This document shows positions 27,165 through 36,058 of a stretch of 64,000 nucleotides of DNA, piece by piece. Under the pieces are notes generated by a model that saw only the letters and a program-made list of their open reading frames with translations, ran no database searches and was not told where the DNA came from. Each line of letters opens with the position of its first letter. Within the stretch, counting starts at the first letter, position 1. This DNA comes from JAGTVG01 sp963699805 (lineage in GTDB: Bacteria > Bacteroidota > Bacteroidia > Cytophagales > Cyclobacteriaceae). Position numbers and translations under genes: made by a program. The stretch is from positions 62,001-126,000 of the forward strand of contig CAVOVH010000002.1 in assembly GCA_963699805.1 (NCBI GenBank). The letters are read 5' to 3'.

Positions 27165-28424
27165 GTGAGATTTATCCAGATCAGGAAAAGATTCATGAAT
27201 GGACGATTATTATTTTTATGGATGGGATTCGTAATCCTGATGGCAGGTGCTGGATGCAGAAATACCCGGGATGTTGTTTTTGAACAGGCAGAGAATGAGG
27301 GTCCTCCCAAGATCGATTCGCTCCTGAATCATTTTGTTATAAAATACCAGATATTTCTGGATTCATTCCAAGATTCAACTCGTTTCCCACGATCCTATGA
27401 TCAGGGTAAAATCATATATACAGGTTCATCCGGCTGGACCAGTGGTTTTTTCCCGGGAATATTATGGAACCTTTACCGTTATTCAGGGCAAATGGAATTT
27501 TTTAATGCCGCTTCATGCTGGACCCGCACACTTCTGTCTGAGAGTAGTAATAACTCAACCCATGATATCGGCTTCATTATCAACAGCAGTGTGGGTCTGG
27601 GATATAAAATTACCGGGGAAGATTCGTTGAAGGGATTTATATTGAAGGCTGCCGAATCACTTGCTTCCAGGTATCATGAAAAGCCAGGATGTATAAAATC
27701 ACTTGACAATTTCAATGATTTTTCCTATCCCGTATTGATCGATAACCTGGTAAATCTTGAAATTCTTTTTAAGGCCTGGAAATGGACTGGAAATGATCTC
27801 TATTATCATATGGCTTATTCCCATGCTTTGAAAACCATGGAAAATCAGATGCGTAAGGATTTCAGTGCTTATCAGCTTGTAGATTACGATGCCGAAAAAG
27901 GATACCCGGTTTATAAAGGAACCTTTCAGGGGTACAGTGCCAATTCGGTATGGTCCAGGGGCCAGGCTTGGGGGATCTATGGATATACCATGGCCTACCG
28001 CGAGACCCATGACCGGATATTCCTTGACCAGGCTGAACGCATGGCTGATTTTATGATCGACGACCCCTATTTTAAAGATGGATATATTCCATTCTGGGAC
28101 ATGAATACGCCTAAGGTACCTCACGAACTCAGGGATGCATCTGCGGCAGCCATTCTTGCTTCTGCATTCATTGAATTAAGCACTTTCCTTGAATCAACAG
28201 ATCGTGATAAATATTTCAAAGCAGGAGAGAATATTATTCAGTCTCTAGCAAATCCCGAATATTGTTCGGGGGTGAATGAAAACAGTTTTTTTGTTGTGAA
28301 ACATGGCGTTGGAAATTTCCCCGGTAAAATCGAAGTGGATGTCCCCCTGATCTATGCAGATTACTATTTATTGGAAGCGTTGTTAAAATATAAGGACATT
28401 ATAAATCAGAAGGAGGATGAATAA
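27165..28424 (+). CDS. GH88-family unsaturated glucuronyl hydrolase, lipoprotein
   Basis: The 419-residue protein has a lipobox leader (MAGAGC, Cys31) and an (alpha/alpha)6 barrel. Candidate catalytic residues are Asp134 in 'THDIGFI' and Asp193 in 'LIDNLVNLE', matching the two essential aspartates of GH88. It should remove the terminal 4,5-unsaturated uronic acid left by polysaccharide lyases on pectin or similar glycans, acting outside the inner membrane. The GTG at 27165 lies 7 bp after apsD; an ATG at 27195 also gives a good leader. Its 3' end overlaps the GH140 gene by 8 bp. It ties the operon to a uronate-containing glycan. Confidence 0.88.
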   Translation: MRFIQIRKRFMNGRLLFLWMGFVILMAGAGCRNTRDVVFEQAENEGPPKIDSLLNHFVIKYQIFLDSFQDSTRFPRSYDQGKIIYTGSSGWTSGFFPGILWNLYRYSGQMEFFNAASCWTRTLLSESSNNSTHDIGFIINSSVGLGYKITGEDSLKGFILKAAESLASRYHEKPGCIKSLDNFNDFSYPVLIDNLVNLEILFKAWKWTGNDLYYHMAYSHALKTMENQMRKDFSAYQLVDYDAEKGYPVYKGTFQGYSANSVWSRGQAWGIYGYTMAYRETHDRIFLDQAERMADFMIDDPYFKDGYIPFWDMNTPKVPHELRDASAAAILASAFIELSTFLESTDRDKYFKAGENIIQSLANPEYCSGVNENSFFVVKHGVGNFPGKIEVDVPLIYADYYLLEALLKYKDIINQKEDE

Positions 28425-29787
28425 CCTGATCAAATCGATATTATTGTTTTTTATGGTTGGAATGCAGGGACTCATGGCCCAGCGTTTACAGATCAGTGAA
28501 GATCACCGGTTTATTAGGAGGGCCGATGGGAAACCATTTTTTTACCTGGGGGATACCGCCTGGGAATTATTTCACAGGCTCGATCGTGAAGAAGCCGACC
28601 TTTATCTGATCAACCGTGCAGAAAAGGGATTTACTGTGATACAGGCAGTTGTCCTGGCCGAACTGGATGGGCTGATGGATCCAAATCCCTATGGAAATCT
28701 TCCTTTGATAGATCTTGATCCCCTCAAACCCAATGAAGATTACTTCAAACATGTGGATTATATTGTTAATAAAGCGGAATCACTGGGTTTGATTATCGGC
28801 ATGCTGCCCACGTGGGGAGATAAATTCAATAAAAAGTGGGGAAAGGGGCCGGAGATCTTTACGCCGGCCAATGTCTATGAATTTGGGAAATACCTCGGAG
28901 AAAGATACCGGGAAGCTCCCATTATCTGGATCCTGGGAGGGGACCGGAATCCAGACAACGAGGAAGACTTTGAGATCATCCGTTCCATGGCCAGGGGTTT
29001 GCAGGAAGGCGACAGAGGGAACCATCTGATGACCTTCCATCCACAGGGAGGAGAGAATTCTTCCACCTGGTTTCATCAGGATGCCTGGCTGGATTTCAAC
29101 TTTTTCCAGTCGGGCCATGGACCCAGGGATGCTCCGAATTATGAATTTACTCTTACAAACCGTGAATTATCTCCCATCAAACCCACCATGGATGGAGAGC
29201 CCAGATATGAGGATCATCCGGTCAGGTTCAGGCCGGGTGAGTATGGCTGGTTTGATGATTTTGATGTCCGCCAGGCAGGTTACTGGAGTATGTTTTCAGG
29301 ATCGTGCGGGCATACGTATGGGAACCATAATATCTGGCAGATGTGGCAGGAAGGCAGGCAGCCCATTTCTTGGGCCAGAACCAATTGGAAACGTGCCCTG
29401 GATCATTCTGGCGCCTTTCAGATGGGATTCATGAAGGATTTTTTCATGTCATTCCCCTGGCAGCAAATGCATCCTGATCAATCATTGATCCTGAATTTCA
29501 ACCCCAGGAACGGGGAATACCAGATGGCTATGCTTTCAACCACCAAAGACTTGTTATTTGCTTATACACCCTATGGTAAACCCGTAAAACCAGACCTCAG
29601 CAGGCTTGATGCAGAAAAACTGCTGGCCTACTGGTATAATCCCAGGGATGGGAGATTCCAGCATATCGGTGAATTCGACAACACTTATTCAGGAGAATTT
29701 ATACCCCATTCAATGGGAAGGGGAAGTGACTGGGTATTGGTAGTTCAGGATCGGGATAAAAAATTTCATAACCAACTGATTTATTAA
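28417..29787 (+). CDS. GH140 apiosidase (DUF4038 family), secreted
   Basis: The 456-residue protein has a type I signal peptide (cleavage after MAQ, about residue 21). A TIM-barrel 'apiosidase-like' DUF4038 domain follows, starting 'RRADGKPFFYLGDTAWELFHRL', with a C-terminal collagen-binding-like beta domain (about 370-456). Asp176 in 'ILGGDRNP' and Glu261 in 'MDGEPRYE' fit the acid/base and nucleophile positions. The characterised member of this family (BT1012 of Bacteroides thetaiotaomicron) cleaves D-apiose from the galacturonan backbone of rhamnogalacturonan II. It is the gene that best connects the operon to apiose. It overlaps the GH88 gene by 8 bp. Confidence 0.9.
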   Translation: MNNLIKSILLFFMVGMQGLMAQRLQISEDHRFIRRADGKPFFYLGDTAWELFHRLDREEADLYLINRAEKGFTVIQAVVLAELDGLMDPNPYGNLPLIDLDPLKPNEDYFKHVDYIVNKAESLGLIIGMLPTWGDKFNKKWGKGPEIFTPANVYEFGKYLGERYREAPIIWILGGDRNPDNEEDFEIIRSMARGLQEGDRGNHLMTFHPQGGENSSTWFHQDAWLDFNFFQSGHGPRDAPNYEFTLTNRELSPIKPTMDGEPRYEDHPVRFRPGEYGWFDDFDVRQAGYWSMFSGSCGHTYGNHNIWQMWQEGRQPISWARTNWKRALDHSGAFQMGFMKDFFMSFPWQQMHPDQSLILNFNPRNGEYQMAMLSTTKDLLFAYTPYGKPVKPDLSRLDAEKLLAYWYNPRDGRFQHIGEFDNTYSGEFIPHSMGRGSDWVLVVQDRDKKFHNQLIY

Positions 29788-29788
29788 T

Positions 29789-31045
29789 TTGGCTGTAAAG
29801 AGAAACATAAAGGCCATATATTATATTGAAACCGCCTTTCCCCTGGAAAAAGTCGGGGAGATGATGGCGGGCGAACAATCCTCCGGGACCTTTGTCAGGT
29901 TACCGGGCGAAACGGAAGAGTTAAAAGAGAAACATCGGGCGGTGGTAGAAGAAATTCAGTCACTGGGTATGGTGCCCTATCCTTCACTCCCCGGTGCTAA
30001 AACGCCAAAGGACCAGGTGGAGGGATACCAGCAGGCTACTGTTAAGATTGCCTGGCCATTTGATAATATCGGTCCGGATATAACGGCCCTCATGGCTGCT
30101 TTGGCTGGAAATCTGTATGAACTGGGCCCGATGTCAGGAATAAAACTCATTGATGTTGAAATCCCGAATGAATTTATGAGGCATTACAGAGGGCCTAAAC
30201 ACGGGATTCAAGGCACCCGTGATCTGTGCGGAGTAAAAGCACGGCCCATTATTGGTACCATCATTAAGCCCAGTGTGGGATTGTCCCCTGATCAAACGGC
30301 AGATCAGGTGAGGACCCTCGTCGCGGCAGGTCTGGATTTCATCAAAGATGATGAATTAATGGCCAGTCCGCCGTATTCTCCTTTTGTGAAAAGGGTGGAA
30401 GCCGTCATGAAAGTCCTCAATGATCATGCACAAAAGTCAGGAAAGAAACCCATGTACGCCTTTAATCTGACTGGTGAAATGGATGAAATGTTAAGACGTC
30501 ATGATTTCGTGCTGAAAATGGGAGGTACATGTGTGATGGTCAATATCAATTGGGTGGGAATCCCAGCTCTGCTGGCATTGAGCAGTCATGCACAGATCCC
30601 AATCCATGGTCACCGGAATTTTTGGGGGGCTCTCAACCGGCATCCTCTGCTTGGGATGGAATTTACCCCGTATCAGAAAATAATGAGTATTTGTGGGGTT
30701 GATCAGCTTCATACCAACGGAATCCGGAATAAATTTTGTGAGCGTGATGAATCAGTTATAAGATCCATCAAAGCCTGCCTGCATCCGGAAAATGGAGGAT
30801 TTCAGGTCATGCCTGTCATCTCATCAGGTCAATGGGCCGAACAGGCACTGGATACCTACCGTGTGATCCAGAGTCTGGATCTGATGTACCTCTGTGGAGG
30901 AGGCATTACGGCACATCCCGGTGGCATGGCCGCCGGAGTCAGAAGCATTCAAATCGCCTGGGAGGAGGCTGTCAAGGGGAACTCCATTTACGATATTCAG
31001 GATCGATATACGGAAATCAAACAGGCCATCGATTTTTATGGATAA
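29789..31045 (+). CDS. RuBisCO-like protein, probable 3-oxo-isoapionate-4-phosphate decarboxylase or transcarboxylase/hydrolase
   Basis: The 418-residue form IV RuBisCO-like protein starts at TTG (29789), 1 bp after the GH140 stop. The start is set by the conserved opening 'AIYYIETAFP'. K160 (IIKPSVGL) equals catalytic K175 of RuBisCO; K186, D188 and E189 (FIKDDE) equal the carbamylated lysine and Mg2+ ligands; 'IHGHR' and 'CGGGITAHPGG' bind substrate and phosphate. The loop-6 GKxxGE lysine is missing, so CO2 fixation is not expected. Family members in apionate clusters act on 3-oxo-isoapionate 4-phosphate: OiaX gives L-erythrulose 1-phosphate plus CO2, OiaT gives 3-phosphoglycerate plus glycolate. 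The adjacent DUF1537 kinase supports this; I cannot tell OiaX from OiaT by eye. Confidence 0.88.
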   Translation: MAVKRNIKAIYYIETAFPLEKVGEMMAGEQSSGTFVRLPGETEELKEKHRAVVEEIQSLGMVPYPSLPGAKTPKDQVEGYQQATVKIAWPFDNIGPDITALMAALAGNLYELGPMSGIKLIDVEIPNEFMRHYRGPKHGIQGTRDLCGVKARPIIGTIIKPSVGLSPDQTADQVRTLVAAGLDFIKDDELMASPPYSPFVKRVEAVMKVLNDHAQKSGKKPMYAFNLTGEMDEMLRRHDFVLKMGGTCVMVNINWVGIPALLALSSHAQIPIHGHRNFWGALNRHPLLGMEFTPYQKIMSICGVDQLHTNGIRNKFCERDESVIRSIKACLHPENGGFQVMPVISSGQWAEQALDTYRVIQSLDLMYLCGGGITAHPGGMAAGVRSIQIAWEEAVKGNSIYDIQDRYTEIKQAIDFYG

Positions 31046-32441
31046 AATACTTGATCATCCGATATTTTTAAGTTTTTACGGGGATGACTTTACCGGATCA
31101 ACGGATGTAATGGAGTCGCTGTCACTGAATGGGATACCTGCTGCCTTGTTTCTTGAACCACCTACTCCTTCTGAGATCGAATCATTCCGACTCAAAATTT
31201 CCCTCGATGAAAGATCAGGTACAAGGATCAGAGCTTTTGGTGTGGCCGGTGTTAGCAGGAGTCTATCTCCTGAAAAGATGGACGAGGAATTGCCTCCCAT
31301 CTTTGAGAAGATCAGCAAGATCCCGGCGGATTTTTTTCATTATAAGGTATGTTCCACTTTCGATTCTTCCCCAGCTCTGGGGAACATCGGACATGCCACA
31401 GATATTGCACAGAATTATTTTCCGTCTGATTTCATTCCACTGATCGTGGGAGCACCCTCTCTCAACCGTTATTGCCTTTTTGGGAACCTTTTTGCCCGGG
31501 TGGGTGCAGAGACGTACAGGCTTGACCGGCATCCGACCATGTCGAAACATCCTGTCACACCCATGAATGAATCGGATCTCCGCATTCACCTGAGAAACCA
31601 GACAGACCGCAGGGTGGACCTTTATGATATTTTCTCCTTGCAGATGCCTGAGAAAGATCAGAAGAAAAGAATAAACGAAATTAAATCGAGACCAGGAAAT
31701 TATCTTTTGTTCGATACCCTCAACCAGGATCATCTCCTCCAGACTGGTAAGATCGTCATTGACCATCGTGGGCGAAAAACACAACTCCTGGTGGGTTCAT
31801 CAGGCACCGAATATGCACTCACAGCTTATCTTTTAAATCAGGGGATCATTCAAATGCCAGATTATACAAAAGAAGCTGGAAATGTATCCCAAATCCTGGT
31901 CATGGCAGGAAGTGCCGCACCTACCACACAGCATCAGATCGAATGGTGTATTTCCCGGGGATTTCATCCGATCCGGATCAACACACCCGGCGCAGTGGAT
32001 CCGGTATACTCCGAAAAGGAAGAACAACGGATCATCAGGGAAACATTGGTTGCCCTTGAAAATGGAAAAAGTGTCGTCATTTATTCGGCATTGGGACCGG
32101 ATGACCCTGAAATTGCCAAGACCAGAACGATGCTTAATCATCTGAACAATTTGAACGAGGGAATACTGGCGTCTTTTCAGGGTATGGTCATGAAAAAAAT
32201 CCTGGAAAAGAAAAAATTAAAACGAGTAGTGGTTGCTGGTGGAGATACTTCCGGATATGTTTCCAGGGCATTGGAAATTTATGCACTTGAAATCCGGATC
32301 CCGGTTGCCCCGGGAGCCCCGCTCTGTACAGCCCATTCCAAGAACACAGCTTTTGATGGGATGGAAATCTCCCTGAAAGGAGGGCAAAATGGGAACCATC
32401 GTTATTTTGAATCTATTATAAAAGGCAAAAAATTGAAATAA
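31038..32441 (+). CDS. oiaK: DUF1537 four-carbon-acid-sugar-type kinase, probable 3-oxo-isoapionate kinase
   Basis: From the ATG at 31038 the protein has 467 residues and begins with the family hallmark 'FYGDDFTGSTD' (13-23). The longer frame upstream only runs over the RuBisCO-like gene. The C-terminal ATP-binding domain has 'VVVAGGDTSGYVSRAL' and 'PGAPLC'. DUF1537 kinases phosphorylate acid sugars such as erythronate, threonate and, in apionate pathways, 3-oxo-isoapionate at C4. The 8-bp overlap with the RuBisCO-like gene, its predicted product user, makes the OiaK assignment likely. Cytoplasmic. Confidence 0.83.
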   Translation: MDKILDHPIFLSFYGDDFTGSTDVMESLSLNGIPAALFLEPPTPSEIESFRLKISLDERSGTRIRAFGVAGVSRSLSPEKMDEELPPIFEKISKIPADFFHYKVCSTFDSSPALGNIGHATDIAQNYFPSDFIPLIVGAPSLNRYCLFGNLFARVGAETYRLDRHPTMSKHPVTPMNESDLRIHLRNQTDRRVDLYDIFSLQMPEKDQKKRINEIKSRPGNYLLFDTLNQDHLLQTGKIVIDHRGRKTQLLVGSSGTEYALTAYLLNQGIIQMPDYTKEAGNVSQILVMAGSAAPTTQHQIEWCISRGFHPIRINTPGAVDPVYSEKEEQRIIRETLVALENGKSVVIYSALGPDDPEIAKTRTMLNHLNNLNEGILASFQGMVMKKILEKKKLKRVVVAGGDTSGYVSRALEIYALEIRIPVAPGAPLCTAHSKNTAFDGMEISLKGGQNGNHRYFESIIKGKKLK

Positions 32442-33266
32442 ATGAAACTTGGGATCAGTTCATATGCCTATACTTGGGCCATCGGCGTGCCGGGCCATAT
32501 TCCTGCCCGGCCAATGGATTGTTTTCAACTACTGGAAAAGGCGATCGGTTTTCAGGTTTCATGTATTCAGATGGCAGATAATCTTCCCTTGGATTTGCTT
32601 GAACACCAGTCAAGACACCGGTTATTAAATCGTGCCCAGAAAGCTCAGATTGGAATAGAAGTAGGAATGCGGGGTCTGACCCAGGATAACCTGGAAAAAT
32701 ACCTCGATCTGGCCGAATATTTCAGATCACCCATCCTGCGGGCTGTGATCGATAAGGGGGAGTTCCGGCCAGGATTACGGGAGATCATCGGCATCATCAG
32801 GGACTTTTTGCCAGAATTGATTTCGCGGAATATACAGCTGGCCATTGAAAATCATGACCGCCTGAAAGCTACCGAATTTGCACGGATCATTGAAACAATT
32901 GGAGATATCCATGTAGGAATCTGTTTGGATTCGGTCAATTCATTGGGGGCGGGGGAAGGCCTGGAAGAGGTCCTGAGGATCCTGGGCCCCTACACCATCA
33001 ATTTTCATATCAAGGATTTCCAGGTGAAGAGGGCATCCCATATGATGGGATTTAGCGTCGAAGGGACACCAGCAGGACAGGGTATGTTGCCGGTCGAAGA
33101 AATTCTTTTGAAATTACAAAAATGGGGTGAATGTGATAGTGGGATCCTGGAACTGTGGACACCTCCGGGCCGGGATTTGAAGGAAACAATTGAACGCGAA
33201 AATTCGTGGGCTGAAAAGAGTATCGATTTTTTAAAACCTTTATTTGATAAGAAATCTTTTGACTAA
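32442..33266 (+). CDS. oiaC: Xylose-isomerase-like TIM-barrel protein, probable 3-oxo-isoapionate decarboxylase type
   Basis: The 274-residue protein lacks a leader and begins MKLGISSYAYTW. Metal ligands are visible as E136 (AIENHD), D163 (CLDSVN), H189 (FHIKDF) and a glutamate near 242 (ILELWTPP). This is the sugar-phosphate isomerase/epimerase fold; in apionate clusters a member of it (OiaC) decarboxylates 3-oxo-isoapionate to L-erythrulose, and the 'IQMADNLPL' and 'VGMRGLT' segments fit that group as I remember it. It directly follows the kinase gene with no spacer. Having it beside OiaK and a RuBisCO-like protein is unusual, so it may instead be an isomerase acting on an intermediate. Confidence 0.6.
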   Translation: MKLGISSYAYTWAIGVPGHIPARPMDCFQLLEKAIGFQVSCIQMADNLPLDLLEHQSRHRLLNRAQKAQIGIEVGMRGLTQDNLEKYLDLAEYFRSPILRAVIDKGEFRPGLREIIGIIRDFLPELISRNIQLAIENHDRLKATEFARIIETIGDIHVGICLDSVNSLGAGEGLEEVLRILGPYTINFHIKDFQVKRASHMMGFSVEGTPAGQGMLPVEEILLKLQKWGECDSGILELWTPPGRDLKETIERENSWAEKSIDFLKPLFDKKSFD

Positions 33267-33278
33267 AAAAATTGCACC

Positions 33279-34106
33279 ATGGAAAAAGTTGTATTAGCTG
33301 GCGCTGGAGGTAAAATGGGCGTAAGACTTACCAATAACCTCAATAATGCCGATTATGAGATGTATTATCTGGAAGTAAGTCCCGAAGGGATCGAAAGGGT
33401 TCGTGCCAATGGGGTTGAAGTATCGGATCCTGAGAAAGTGATCCCACAGGCCGATTATCTGATCATGGCAGTTCCGGATGTATTGGTTAAAAAAATAGCG
33501 CATGAATATGTGCCTATGTTAAAATCGGGAGCGATGTCGGTATCGCTGGATCCGGCAGCACCGCTTGCCGGGGCACTTCCTGAAAGGAAAGATGTGGCTT
33601 ATTTTGCCACGCATCCTTCGCATCCATCCGTGTTCAATCATGAGCCAGATCCTGAAAAACATTTCGATTATTTTGGAGGGATTACCGCCAAACAGACCAT
33701 CGTGTGTGCGCTCATTCAGGGATCGGAAGCTGATTATAAAAAAGGGGAAAAGTTAGCTCGTACCATGTATGGTCCTGTGACCACTTCACATCGTGTCACC
33801 ATCTGGCAGATGGGGGTCCTCGAGCCTGCTTTATCAGAGACTTTTGGAGCAGCCCTGGTATCGGTCATGAAAGAAGCAGTAGAAACCGTGGTAGGAAAAG
33901 GTGTACCCAAAGAAGCCGCCTATGATTTTTTTCTTGGACATATCAATATCGAATTGGCCTTGTTGTTCGGGCAATTGCCTGGCGGAAAGTTCTCTGATGC
34001 CGCCTTGAAAGCCATAAACCTGGGTAAAAGTCTGATTATTAAAGAGGATTGGAAGAAAATATTTGAAGATGATAATATCAGGGAACAGATCAAAGCCATT
34101 ACGTGA
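33279..34106 (+). CDS. apnO: 6-phosphogluconate-dehydrogenase-like protein, probable D-apionate oxidoisomerase
   Basis: The 275-residue cytoplasmic protein has an N-terminal Rossmann motif 'GAGGKMGVRL' (8-17). Its 'ATHPSHPSVFN' and 'FFGGI'-like segment (YFGGITAKQTIVCALIQG), then a helical C-terminal domain with 'LEPALSET' and 'FFLGHINIELALLFG', follow the pattern of the NAD-dependent ApnO family. That family oxidises and rearranges D-apionate to 3-oxo-isoapionate, which is the substrate for both the kinase and the OiaC-type protein encoded just upstream. The gap to the preceding gene is 12 bp. Context and sequence pattern agree. Confidence 0.83.
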   Translation: MEKVVLAGAGGKMGVRLTNNLNNADYEMYYLEVSPEGIERVRANGVEVSDPEKVIPQADYLIMAVPDVLVKKIAHEYVPMLKSGAMSVSLDPAAPLAGALPERKDVAYFATHPSHPSVFNHEPDPEKHFDYFGGITAKQTIVCALIQGSEADYKKGEKLARTMYGPVTTSHRVTIWQMGVLEPALSETFGAALVSVMKEAVETVVGKGVPKEAAYDFFLGHINIELALLFGQLPGGKFSDAALKAINLGKSLIIKEDWKKIFEDDNIREQIKAIT

Positions 34107-34120
34107 TCCTGCAATCAGGC

Positions 34121-36058
34121 ATGTCAAAAAATAATATCCTATATTATGGTGATGCAAAAGAGCTGACTCCTGTCTTAAATCTACAGGCGGGTCCCGTCGG
34201 GATGGTTTATGAAGCGGGTTTCCTCCGGTATTTGAAAGTAGGTGGAAGCGAGATCCTGCGAATGATCTATTTTGCCGTACGGGATCATAATTGGGATACC
34301 ATTGAGGGTGTATTGAAAAATGTGGAGATCGATCAGAATGAATCCAATTTTAGGATCAGTTATACTTCTGTTCATCAAAATGGGCTCGTAGATATTACGT
34401 TTCTCTGTTTGATCAGCGGAGATGAGAACGGGCATATAGCATTTTCTATCGAGGGTACGGCCGCATCAACCTTCAAGAAGAACAGAATCGGATTCTGTGT
34501 GCTTCATCCCATTGCGGAATGCATCGGGAAGCCATGTGCTATCGAAAACAGCAATGGGCATAAAGCCAACCTTCAGTTCCCTGATCGTATATCGCCTCAT
34601 CAGCCTTTTAAAGATATCAGGTCCATGCAATGGGCGGTGAATGAAGATTATTTTGCGAAAATTGAATTCTGCGGCGATATATTCGAGACGGAAGATCAAC
34701 GTAACTGGACAGATGCCTCTTATAAGACCTATTGCACGCCCCTGGATATCCCTTTCCCGGTCGAGATAAGACCTGGTGATAGGGTATCTCAAAAGGTGAT
34801 ACTGGATATGGTTGCTGTTAGAGCCGATATTCCCATAAAATCAAAAGAAAATGTTCTTTCCTTTTCGCTGAAAAATGATCTTGGATTCAGCCTGCCGGGA
34901 TTGGGGTGTGGTGCATCTACGGCATATGATCAGTTGGATGAGAGATCCATCGAAAAAATCAGAGCACTTCAATTGGATCATATCCGGTGGGATCTATACC
35001 TTTCGAAGGAAGATCTCCAGTCCCAAATGGAATCTATCCAAATGGAAACCCGAAAATCAGGCACATCTGCCTGCCTTGTTTTGTTTTTTGATAAAAACCC
35101 GGAAGCGGAATATGTGAAATTTGTCAGCATGTTTAAAATTTTTCCGGTCAGGACCAGTCATATCATACTTTTTTCTACTCACCAGAAAACCACCCCGGAC
35201 CTATTAATAACAAGACTGGTGAATCGGATCCGGAGGGATTTCCCAGGAACCCTGGTAGGAGGGGGCACCAATGCCTATTTTGCGGAACTTAATCGTGAAC
35301 AGATCGATCATCACGATCTTGATTTTTTGGCCTATTCGATCAATCCCCAGGTTCATGCATTTGATCACTCCTCCCTGACGGAGACGCTGGAAACCCAACA
35401 GGATACCGTAAAGTGTGCATCATCCTTGTATCCGGGGAAAGACATCATGGTTTCCCCTGTTACTCTCAAACCACGTTTCAATCCCAATGCTACCGGTGAG
35501 GAATTCCTTCCTCTACCCGGGGAATTGCCTGCACAGGTAGATGTGCGGCAGATGTCCCTGTATGGTGCCTGCTGGACATTGGCCAGCATTAAATACCTGG
35601 CCGAAGCAGGAGCGAGGTGGGTCACCTATTTTGAAACTGCCGGCTGGAAGGGTTTGATGCAGGGATCGGAATCTCCTCGCATCCAAACGTTGTTTAAATC
35701 AGAGGCTGGTGATATTTTCCCCGTCTATTTGGTCTTTAAATGGTTAAAGAAAGTAAAAACTGGCCGAATGGTCCGAACCAGAAGTTCACATCCCCTGATA
35801 TTTGACGGACTCGCTGTATACCAGGAAGGGATCCATCACCTGTTTTTATCCAATTTTTCAGGAGAGGATCAATCTATAAAAATAGAGAATCTTCGTGGCC
35901 CATTTGTAACAAGATCTTTATCCATCGACAGTGTTGAAGAGTTCAGGAAAGATGACCGATCGCTGGATCAAATAGCATCCCAGGAAATGAATAGAGTCCT
36001 GTTGAAACCTTGCAGTATCAGTTGGATCATCCTGAAACCTGAATTAATTCGATCATGA
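34121..36058 (+). CDS. apnL: D-apionolactonase
   Basis: From the ATG at 34121 the protein has 645 residues; a GTG at 34103 would overlap apnO by 4 bp and is an alternative. It has three parts. The N-terminal beta domain (about 1-235) contains 'AGPVGMVYEAGFLRYLKVGG' and 'IYFAVRDHNWDTI'. The TIM-barrel region (about 245-540) ends with 'GARWVTYFETAGWKGLM'. A C-terminal beta domain follows. This layout fits the apionolactonase ApnL, which opens D-apionolactone to D-apionate in the cytoplasm. No leader is present. Its TGA overlaps the lutA ATG, so translation of lutABC is coupled to it. Confidence 0.85.
   Translation: MSKNNILYYGDAKELTPVLNLQAGPVGMVYEAGFLRYLKVGGSEILRMIYFAVRDHNWDTIEGVLKNVEIDQNESNFRISYTSVHQNGLVDITFLCLISGDENGHIAFSIEGTAASTFKKNRIGFCVLHPIAECIGKPCAIENSNGHKANLQFPDRISPHQPFKDIRSMQWAVNEDYFAKIEFCGDIFETEDQRNWTDASYKTYCTPLDIPFPVEIRPGDRVSQKVILDMVAVRADIPIKSKENVLSFSLKNDLGFSLPGLGCGASTAYDQLDERSIEKIRALQLDHIRWDLYLSKEDLQSQMESIQMETRKSGTSACLVLFFDKNPEAEYVKFVSMFKIFPVRTSHIILFSTHQKTTPDLLITRLVNRIRRDFPGTLVGGGTNAYFAELNREQIDHHDLDFLAYSINPQVHAFDHSSLTETLETQQDTVKCASSLYPGKDIMVSPVTLKPRFNPNATGEEFLPLPGELPAQVDVRQMSLYGACWTLASIKYLAEAGARWVTYFETAGWKGLMQGSESPRIQTLFKSEAGDIFPVYLVFKWLKKVKTGRMVRTRSSHPLIFDGLAVYQEGIHHLFLSNFSGEDQSIKIENLRGPFVTRSLSIDSVEEFRKDDRSLDQIASQEMNRVLLKPCSISWIILKPELIRS

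Noticed and set aside
30894..31037. Longer N-terminus for the DUF1537 kinase
   Set aside because: The extra 48 residues overlap the RuBisCO-like gene out of frame and precede the conserved start MDKILDHPIFLSFYGDDF; the ATG at 31038 fits the family.
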